The notes below the pieces were generated by a model. It ran no database searches and had not been told where the DNA came from. It saw only the letters and a list, made by a program, of their open reading frames with translations. From an uncultured Lachnobacterium sp. (GTDB taxonomy: Bacteria; Bacillota; Clostridia; Lachnospirales; Lachnospiraceae): a DNA stretch of 6,582 nucleotides. The position numbers and the translations under genes were made by a program. Positions 1-4,925 of this stretch are shown piece after piece (the first letter of the stretch is position 1; each line of letters starts with the position of its first letter). The stretch is taken from contig CAMFPD010000126.1 of the NCBI GenBank assembly GCA_945971355.1, positions 1-6,582 on the forward strand. Reading direction: 5' to 3'.

Positions 1-265
1 CAAGTTGAATTACCACAACGAATATTACATATGCCTTGAGAAAATAAATGATTTTTTCAAAATTATATTTACCGTTTTTGTAGATGTTTTTAGAAAAATA
101 TCCGGAAACAAATACAAATAGAGGCATATGAAAAACATAAATCAGTCGTTTGAGAACAACTAAAAATGCATCGTCATAAATAGGCAGCAGAAAGTGTCCA
201 AGTACAACCAGAAATATAAGCACTGCCTTCAGATTGTCAAAGTAATAATCTCTTTCTTTTTCCAT
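1..265 (-). CDS. Acyltransferase family 3 membrane protein, N-terminal part (cut by window edge)
   Basis: The first 88 residues of an integral membrane protein are visible; the reading frame runs off the left edge of the window. It starts with MEKERDYYFDNLKAVLIF and continues into a first membrane helix ending in LVVLGHF, with a conserved-type His at residue 24. A second block, VFHMPLFVFVSGYF, spans residues 44-57. Both blocks are hallmarks of acyltransferase-3 proteins, which O-acetylate sugars or envelope glycans at the cytoplasmic membrane; the FDNLK...VVLGH start most resembles the NolL/fucose-4-O-acetylase-like branch (COG3594). The start is supported by AGAGAG (complement of 273-278) 7 bases upstream. 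The gene lies 87 bp downstream of the SulP transporter on the same strand, with no clear terminator between them, so co-transcription is possible. The family is fairly certain. The acetylated substrate cannot be told from this fragment. Confidence 0.8.
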   Translation of the reverse strand, partial: MEKERDYYFDNLKAVLIFLVVLGHFLLPIYDDAFLVVLKRLIYVFHMPLFVFVSGYFSKNIYKNGKYNFEKIIYFLKAYVIFVVVIQL

Positions 266-287
266 TTCAATTCTCTCTTGCAAATTA

Positions 288-325
288 AAAAACAAAATAT
301 AAAAACAAAATATAACAAACAATAT
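288..325. repeat. 13-bp AT-rich tandem repeat between the two minus-strand genes
   Basis: Two exact head-to-tail copies of AAAAACAAAATAT lie at 288-300 and 301-313. A degenerate third copy, AACAAACAATAT, lies at 314-325. The array sits in the 87-bp spacer between the SulP stop codon and the acyltransferase start codon. On the transcribed minus strand it reads as repeated ATATTTTGTTTTT, a U-rich leader for the acyltransferase gene. No GC-rich hairpin precedes it, so it does not look like an intrinsic terminator. It may be simple replication slippage in AT-rich DNA. Confidence 0.7.
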
Positions 326-352
326 GGATAGTAATAACAAAAACCGTAATTA

Positions 353-2008
353 CTATGCCTTAAGCTCTGCGGCTCTCTCAAGAGCAGCATCTATATTCAC
401 GCAAAGATTTTCTTTGCCGATTTTATCAGCAAATCCGGATTTCTCAATTACGTGCATAGGCTGTTCGTTTACATGTGAGAGCAGTAGAGTAACCCCTCTC
501 TTCTGGCAGGTAGTATAAACTTCCTCAAGAACCTCTTCGCCAGAGATATCCATAGCTGGAACATTTCTCATACGAAGAATCAGAACGTTCTTTCCTTTTT
601 CGTTAGTGAAATCCAAAAACGAACTTGCAGCACCGAAGAAAAGAGGTCCGAAAATCTCGTATACCATGGCATTTGAAGGTACGTTTTTCAAATCAGTATG
701 CTCTGAAATTTCGTTCTGGTCAAGGTCTTCCTTGTATACCCAGGATTTTACCTCTGCAACATCTGACATCCTCTTCATGAAAAGGAATGCAGCGAGAACC
801 ATACCAACCTCGATGGCAATAACCAGATCAAAGAAAACTGTTAAAACGAATGTTACGATAAGTACGACGATATCGCTCTTTGGAGCTGTTTTAACCATAT
901 GACCGAAAGTACGCCATCCGCTCATGTTATATGCAACCATTATAAGAATAGAAGCAAGGCATGTCATAGGAATCATAGAAGCATATGGCATGAGGAACAG
1001 TAATATGAATAAAAGTGTAACAGCATGAACCATACCGGCAACAGGGGTACGTCCGCCATTTTTAACATTGGCAGCAGTACGGGCGATAGCACCAGTAGCA
1101 GGGATTCCGCCAAAAAGAGAAGACATAATATTACCAACACCCTGTCCTACAAGCTCAGCATTTGAACGGTGGTGTCCACCAATCATACCATCTGAAACAA
1201 CACATGACAAAAGTGATTCGATAGAGGCAAGTATTGCAATTGTAAATGCTGGACGGATCATTTCTTTAACAAGACCAAAGCTTAATTCTGGAACTGAAAA
1301 AGTTGGAAAACCAGCTTTGATTTCGTATAAGTCACCTATTGTTGCAACGTTGAGCTTGAAGCACTGCACGATAATAGTTGTTACGATTATAGCAATGAGT
1401 GAACCAGGTATTTTCTGATTGATTTTTGGCCAGAAAATCTGGATTAAAAGGGCGAGCATACCGATTGCAAGTGTAACCACATCCAATGTGTGGAAGTTTT
1501 GTGCATAGGCAACAATTTTGTCAGCAAACTCAGAAGGAACAGCCCCCATCTCAAGACCGAAGAAATCCTTGAGCTGTCCTGCGAAGATTCCAACTGCGAT
1601 ACCGAAGGTAAATCCGACTGTGATTGTTTTAGGGATAAATTTAATCAGGTTACCAAAATGCAATAGTCCCATAACTATCATAATGATACCTGATAAAAAC
1701 GTTGCAACAATAAGGCCGCTTGTACCGTACTGTGCGATGATTCCGTAGATAATAACTACGAAGGCTGCTGTAGGTCCACCAATCTGAACACGGCTGCCGC
1801 CCAGGAATGAAATAAAAAATCCTGCGATAATTGCTGTGTACAGACCCTGCTCAGGGTTAACACCTGACGCTATGGCCAGAGCAATTGACAGTGGAAGAGC
1901 GATAATAGCAACGATGATACCAGCTACTATGTCTTTAATAAACTGTTGTTTTGTGTAGTCCTTCATGGTAGAGAAGAACTTTGGTTTGATGTACTTTAAT
2001 GATTCCAT
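353..2008 (-). CDS. SulP-family anion transporter with C-terminal STAS domain
   Basis: This complete 551-residue protein belongs to the SulP (SLC26-like) family, which moves inorganic anions or carboxylates (sulfate, bicarbonate, dicarboxylates) across the cytoplasmic membrane. After a short cytoplasmic N-terminus, hydrophobic segments run from about residue 27 to 412. Family motifs include ALPLSIALAIASG (37-49), IGGPTAAF (76-83) and the long conserved stretch of about residues 263-325, with ESLLSC, GGHHRSNAELVGQG and FGGIPATGAIART. Residues 440-551 form a cytoplasmic STAS domain, the usual regulatory module, with DISG at 487-490. Length and domain order match full-length bacterial members such as DauA/YchM and BicA. 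The start is supported by AAGAGGG (complement of 2014-2020) 5 bases upstream; the stop is TAG. It is transcribed divergently from the flagellar operon and precedes the acyltransferase gene. The family is certain; the transported ion cannot be read from sequence alone. Confidence 0.95.
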   Translation of the reverse strand: MESLKYIKPKFFSTMKDYTKQQFIKDIVAGIIVAIIALPLSIALAIASGVNPEQGLYTAIIAGFFISFLGGSRVQIGGPTAAFVVIIYGIIAQYGTSGLIVATFLSGIIMIVMGLLHFGNLIKFIPKTITVGFTFGIAVGIFAGQLKDFFGLEMGAVPSEFADKIVAYAQNFHTLDVVTLAIGMLALLIQIFWPKINQKIPGSLIAIIVTTIIVQCFKLNVATIGDLYEIKAGFPTFSVPELSFGLVKEMIRPAFTIAILASIESLLSCVVSDGMIGGHHRSNAELVGQGVGNIMSSLFGGIPATGAIARTAANVKNGGRTPVAGMVHAVTLLFILLFLMPYASMIPMTCLASILIMVAYNMSGWRTFGHMVKTAPKSDIVVLIVTFVLTVFFDLVIAIEVGMVLAAFLFMKRMSDVAEVKSWVYKEDLDQNEISEHTDLKNVPSNAMVYEIFGPLFFGAASSFLDFTNEKGKNVLILRMRNVPAMDISGEEVLEEVYTTCQKRGVTLLLSHVNEQPMHVIEKSGFADKIGKENLCVNIDAALERAAELKA

Positions 2009-2059
2009 TTTTTCCCTCTTAATAGTATAAAAATAAATAATTTATTCACAAACGTACTA

Positions 2060-2088
2060 ATATTAACAACTTAGGCAGAATTATTCAA
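2060..2088 (-). promoter_or_regulatory. Putative sigma-A promoter for the SulP gene
   Basis: Read on the minus strand, TTGAAT (complement of 2083-2088) is followed after 17 bases by TAATAT (complement of 2060-2065). Each matches the sigma-A -35 or -10 consensus at four of six positions, and an extended -10 TG sits one base before the -10 hexamer. The spacing is ideal and the leader to the SulP start would be about 45 bases. The surrounding DNA is very AT-rich, so chance matches are easy, and the call is moderate only. Confidence 0.4.
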
Positions 2089-2112
2089 TAGGAAAATTAT
2101 ATATTTTGAGGG

Positions 2113-2139
2113 TTAAGTAATCATGGAATCGTCCGATAA
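2113..2139 (+). promoter_or_regulatory. Sigma-28 (SigD/FliA) promoter of the flgM-flgN-flgK operon
   Basis: TTAAGTAA (2113-2120), an 11-base spacer, and TCCGATAA (2132-2139) match the flagellar sigma-28 consensus TAAAGTTT-N11-GCCGATAA in exact spacing. Five of eight -35 bases and seven of eight -10 bases agree. CCGATAA is the most diagnostic core and is fully present. Transcription should begin near 2146, giving a leader of about 40 bases before flgM. The placement fits known biology, since flgM and the hook-associated protein genes are late-class genes read by sigma-28. Confidence 0.85.
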
Positions 2140-2170
2140 ATAATGTATAAAGCATATATTTCAAGGAAGA

Positions 2171-2176
2171 AAGGAG
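2171..2176 (+). promoter_or_regulatory. Ribosome binding site that fixes the flgM start
   Basis: AAGGAG directly abuts an in-frame ATG at 2177, leaving no spacer, while the next in-frame ATG at 2186 sits 9 bases downstream at a normal distance. Initiation should therefore occur at 2186. The resulting N-terminus, MRIDAYNQI, resembles other clostridial FlgM proteins. The longer form would only add three residues (MLF). Confidence 0.75.
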
Positions 2177-2185
2177 ATGCTGTTC

Positions 2186-2461
2186 ATGAGAATAGATGCA
2201 TATAATCAGATTGCACAGCTGTATGGAGTAAATAAAGCTGCCGCAACACAGAAGAATGCAAAAGCAGCTTCATCAAAGGATCAGTTTACTATTTCACAGG
2301 CAGGAAGAGATTTACAGATTGCAAAAGCTGCAGTGTCAGAGGCTTCTGATATCAGGGAAGATAAGGTTGCACTGCTCAAGAGCAAGATTGAGTCTGGCGA
2401 ATATTCAGTAAGTGCCGATGATTTCGCTGCAAAATTATTGGAGAAGTACAACTCCCTTTAA
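2186..2461 (+). CDS. flgM: Anti-sigma-28 factor FlgM
   Basis: This 91-residue protein is expected to bind sigma-28 in the cytoplasm and hold it inactive until the hook-basal body is complete. It is then normally exported through the flagellar secretion channel. The N-terminal half is Ala/Lys/Gln-rich and probably disordered, as in known FlgM proteins. The sigma-binding C-terminal half carries the family signature DIREDKVALLKSKIESGEY (residues 55-73) followed by VSADDFAAKLLEKY (75-88), the predicted helices that wrap sigma-28. Length fits the family (about 85-100 residues). It is the first gene after the sigma-28 promoter at 2113-2139, so sigma-28 drives synthesis of its own inhibitor. I chose the ATG at 2186 over the one at 2177 because of ribosome binding site spacing. 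The gap to flgN is 42 bp. Confidence 0.93.
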   Translation: MRIDAYNQIAQLYGVNKAAATQKNAKAASSKDQFTISQAGRDLQIAKAAVSEASDIREDKVALLKSKIESGEYSVSADDFAAKLLEKYNSL

Positions 2462-2503
2462 TTCTCATTATTAACCATTAATATAAGGAAACGAGGAATT
2501 AGT

Positions 2504-3016
2504 GTGGCTAGTTTGGTTGAAGAGCTTGTAATACTGCTCAAAGAAGAAACAGAAGATTATAAGAAATTAGCGGAGTATGGTGAGGAAAAACGTCAGATAC
2601 TTATTGACGGTGATGTTGCTGCGTTAGAAAAGTTGACAGTTCTTGAGAAGAGTGCAAGCGATGAGCTGGTTGTCAAAGGAAACAGGCAGGCAACCCTCCT
2701 AAATGACATTGCGACAGTACTTGGAAAGTCCAAGGATGGAATAACAGTCACCAAACTAATAGAATATTTGGACTCACAGCCAAAGGTTCAGGAGAAGCTT
2801 AAGGAAGCAAAAGACGCACTGATAGAATCGGTAAAGGAGTTGCAGGAAATCAACGGAACTAATTCTGTCCTGCTGGCCCAGGCCATTGAGATGGCAGAAT
2901 TTGATATTACCTTGTTCAAGAGTATGCGGCAGGCTCCTGAAACCGCCAACTATGGAAGAGATGCGTACAATACGGGTGCAATTCTCGGAAGTAGTGGTTT
3001 CGATGCCAAGCAATAA
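2504..3016 (+). CDS. flgN: FlgN-family flagellar export chaperone
   Basis: This 170-residue, highly charged and largely helical protein belongs to the FlgN family of cytoplasmic chaperones. These bind the C-terminal helices of hook-associated proteins FlgK and FlgL and deliver them to the flagellar export gate. Features seen are an N-terminal helix pair (about residues 1-55, rich in Glu/Lys with LLKEETEDYKKL), a second long helical region (about 90-145), and a flexible tail ending GFDAKQ, which I recall as common in clostridial FlgN. It has no signal peptide or membrane segment. The start is GTG at 2504, preceded by GAGG at 2493-2496 with 7 bases of spacing. It sits between flgM and the first flgK, 17 bp from the latter, as in many Firmicutes late flagellar operons. 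FlgN proteins diverge quickly, so position in the operon is part of the support. Confidence 0.88.
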   Translation: MASLVEELVILLKEETEDYKKLAEYGEEKRQILIDGDVAALEKLTVLEKSASDELVVKGNRQATLLNDIATVLGKSKDGITVTKLIEYLDSQPKVQEKLKEAKDALIESVKELQEINGTNSVLLAQAIEMAEFDITLFKSMRQAPETANYGRDAYNTGAILGSSGFDAKQ

Positions 3017-3023
3017 TTAGGAG

Positions 3024-3035
3024 GAACAAGGATAT
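3024..3035 (+). promoter_or_regulatory. Possible CsrA binding site over the first flgK start codon
   Basis: GAACAAGGATAT matches the CsrA consensus RUACARGGAUGU at 10 of 12 positions. It lies just after the AGGAGG ribosome binding site (3019-3024) and covers the first two bases of the ATG. The ribosome binding site itself supplies further GGA cores. CsrA, usually paired with FliW, is commonly encoded downstream in related flagellar operons, but neither gene is inside this window. GGA motifs are expected by chance near ribosome binding sites, so this is a suggestion only. Confidence 0.3.
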
Positions 3036-4896
3036 GGCAAATGGATTCGGTAGTTTTTATATCGGAAATTCAGGACTGGTAAATGCGCAGAATGCGTTAA
3101 ACGTAACCGCAAATAACTTAGCTAATGTCGACACACCTGGCTATGTTAGGGAGCAGGTTAGATTTTCAGATAAATCATATATAACACGTGTTAACCCAAC
3201 ACCCGGGACCAATATTCAGCAGAGCGGTCTGGGTGTTTCAATTTCTGATGTGGCTCATGCACGTGATATTTTCTTAGACAAAGCATATAGACGAGAGAAT
3301 GGTCGAAGTGAATTTTACAGTAGTATGTATACAACTGTTTCCTATGTAGAGGATATACTTCAGGAGATTGATGGTGAAGAGTTCAAGGAGAGCGTAGCTG
3401 ATTTGTGGCAGGCTTTTCAGGAATTTGGCAAAGACCCATCAAACTCAACTAATCAGAGTCTGGTATTGCAGAAGTCAGAGCTATTCTTGTCAAGAACACA
3501 AAGTGTTTTTGATGATCTAAAGAAATACCAGCAAAATATAAATGAAGAAATTGAAGACAAGATAGAACGAGTAAATGAGATTGGAAAGAGAATTCATGAA
3601 ATAAATCTCGATGTGCAGAAGATTGAGGCAAATGGACTTGAGACTGCAATGACGCTTCGAGATGAGAGGGATTCCCTTATCGATGAGTTATCGGGCTATC
3701 TGAATATAGAGGCAAAAGAAAACAGTGTTGGAGTAGTTATCGTCAAGGTTGAAGGAGTAGACTTTGTCAATGAGGACTATTTTAACAAAATCGGCTTAAG
3801 GGTTAAGGAGTCCGCAAAGGGAACTGGATTTTATACACCGTTCTGGGGACATCTGTCAGATGCTGCACAGGGTGAGTCTGGATACACAGATGTTTTCGAT
3901 ATGACAAAGGATATTTCGACAGAGTATAACAATGATATAGGAAGTATCAAGGCTCTTCTTTTTGCTAGAGGAGAGAATTATGGAGAGTATGAGTATCTTG
4001 AAAAAGATGCTATTATATCATCTGAAGATGGATATCCATATGACGATGGTCAGAAGAAGGAATTAAGTGACAAATATGATTACTCAAAGATTGCTGATTG
4101 TGTAGTGGCAGAAACACAGGCGGATATAACATATCTGTTACACCAGGTAATAAAAGCCATGAATGATATACTGGTGCCGAATAAGCAGATGACTGATGCA
4201 GAGATTCAGGCAACCGCAAAAGATGGTGGAACTACTATTGAAGCCACTGACGCAAAAGGAAATACATATATAATTACAAACAAAACCAAGATTCTTGATG
4301 TGGAGAATTGTAACGTCGGAGCTGACAAAAAGCTTCCACCAGAAGAGTTATTTGTCAGAGATAACTGCGAGAGATACACAGAGGTAACTTATGAAGATGT
4401 AAATGGTGTCATTCAGACATTATATGTATACAATGAAGAAAATGAGTATGACACAAACACTTTATATAAGTTAGGAAATATTTCTATCAATCCAGATTTG
4501 CTTAAGGAGGTAACGAAGCTTCCTGTATACAAACAGAATGGAACAGAAGACAGAGACGGTGCAGTAGATATGTCTCTTGGAAGTCAGATAACAGAGGCAT
4601 GGCAGAAGACATCAATGATTATAGGTCCAGATGATGCTGTGCCATGCAATTTTGAGGATTATTACGACAAGATAGTTGACAGATTAGGTATTGCTGGAAA
4701 TGTATACTATACAGCAAGCCAGACAATGTCAGCAACAGTTGCGTCAGTGGATAATCAGAGACAACAGGTTATAGGTGTTTCATCAGATGAGGAGCTTTCC
4801 AATATGATTAAATACCAGTCGGCATATAATGCGGCAAGCAGATATATAACAGTTATCAGCGAGATGACAGATACTATAGTTTCCGGACTGATTTAA
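3034..4896 (+). CDS. flgK: Flagellar hook-associated protein 1 (FlgK), first paralogue
   Basis: This 620-residue protein is expected to form, with FlgL, the junction between hook and filament after export through the flagellar channel. The D0/D1 start is clear, with GLVNAQNALNVTANNLANV followed by DTPGYVREQV. A coiled-coil-like helix covers about residues 160-200, and the family motif RDERDSLIDELS lies at 209-220. GSIKALLFARGEN (303-315) corresponds to the usual GxLkGLldxRD block. The returning C-terminal helix (about 558-620) holds SATVASVDNQRQ, IKYQSAYNAASRYI and a terminal ISEMTDTIVSGLI. The centre is poorly conserved, with about 35-45 acidic, Tyr-rich residues at 317-350 and roughly 100 residues of insert-like sequence at 381-481. 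AGGAGG at 3019-3024 precedes the ATG by 9 bases. It is followed by a second, different flgK 29 bp downstream. The family is certain; whether it or its neighbour is the main HAP1 is unknown. Confidence 0.93.
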   Translation: MANGFGSFYIGNSGLVNAQNALNVTANNLANVDTPGYVREQVRFSDKSYITRVNPTPGTNIQQSGLGVSISDVAHARDIFLDKAYRRENGRSEFYSSMYTTVSYVEDILQEIDGEEFKESVADLWQAFQEFGKDPSNSTNQSLVLQKSELFLSRTQSVFDDLKKYQQNINEEIEDKIERVNEIGKRIHEINLDVQKIEANGLETAMTLRDERDSLIDELSGYLNIEAKENSVGVVIVKVEGVDFVNEDYFNKIGLRVKESAKGTGFYTPFWGHLSDAAQGESGYTDVFDMTKDISTEYNNDIGSIKALLFARGENYGEYEYLEKDAIISSEDGYPYDDGQKKELSDKYDYSKIADCVVAETQADITYLLHQVIKAMNDILVPNKQMTDAEIQATAKDGGTTIEATDAKGNTYIITNKTKILDVENCNVGADKKLPPEELFVRDNCERYTEVTYEDVNGVIQTLYVYNEENEYDTNTLYKLGNISINPDLLKEVTKLPVYKQNGTEDRDGAVDMSLGSQITEAWQKTSMIIGPDDAVPCNFEDYYDKIVDRLGIAGNVYYTASQTMSATVASVDNQRQQVIGVSSDEELSNMIKYQSAYNAASRYITVISEMTDTIVSGLI

Positions 4897-4901
4897 GTCC
4901 G
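4884..4901 (+). other. Small stem-loop across the stop codon of the first flgK
   Basis: CGGACT (4884-4889) and AGTCCG (4896-4901) form a perfect 6-bp inverted repeat with the 6-base loop GATTTA. The TAA stop codon (4894-4896) lies in the loop and first stem base. No T-run follows (the next bases are TAGATAAAAG), so it is not an intrinsic terminator. It ends 11 bases before the AGGAGG of the second flgK. It could tune translation coupling or mRNA processing between the two genes, or it may be chance. Confidence 0.4.
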
Positions 4902-4925
4902 TAGATAAAAGCAGGAGGAAGGTCA

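Noticed and set aside
606..1748. Plus-strand reading frames of 76-116 codons opposite the SulP gene.
   Set aside because: They are antisense shadows of a well-conserved transporter, with no ribosome binding sites or recognisable protein motifs.
2033..2047. AATAAA-TAA-TTTATT palindrome in the divergent intergenic region as an operator or terminator.
   Set aside because: It is made only of A and T in an AT-rich stretch, so it is easily explained by chance, with weak pairing.
2021..2055. TTGTGA-N16-TATACT on the minus strand as the SulP promoter.
   Set aside because: Transcription would start at about the ribosome binding site, leaving almost no leader. The promoter at 2060-2088 is better placed.
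2146..2151. TATAAA downstream of the sigma-28 promoter as a sigma-A -10 box for flgM.
   Set aside because: No acceptable -35 hexamer lies 16-18 bases upstream (the best is ATGGAA), while the sigma-28 match overlaps the region with ideal spacing.
3058..3067. CCGATAT on the minus strand inside the first flgK, resembling a sigma-28 -10 element for an antisense transcript.
   Set aside because: The bases 11 positions upstream (CATTTACC) do not resemble the TAAAGTTT -35 element, and the site lies within the conserved coding sequence.
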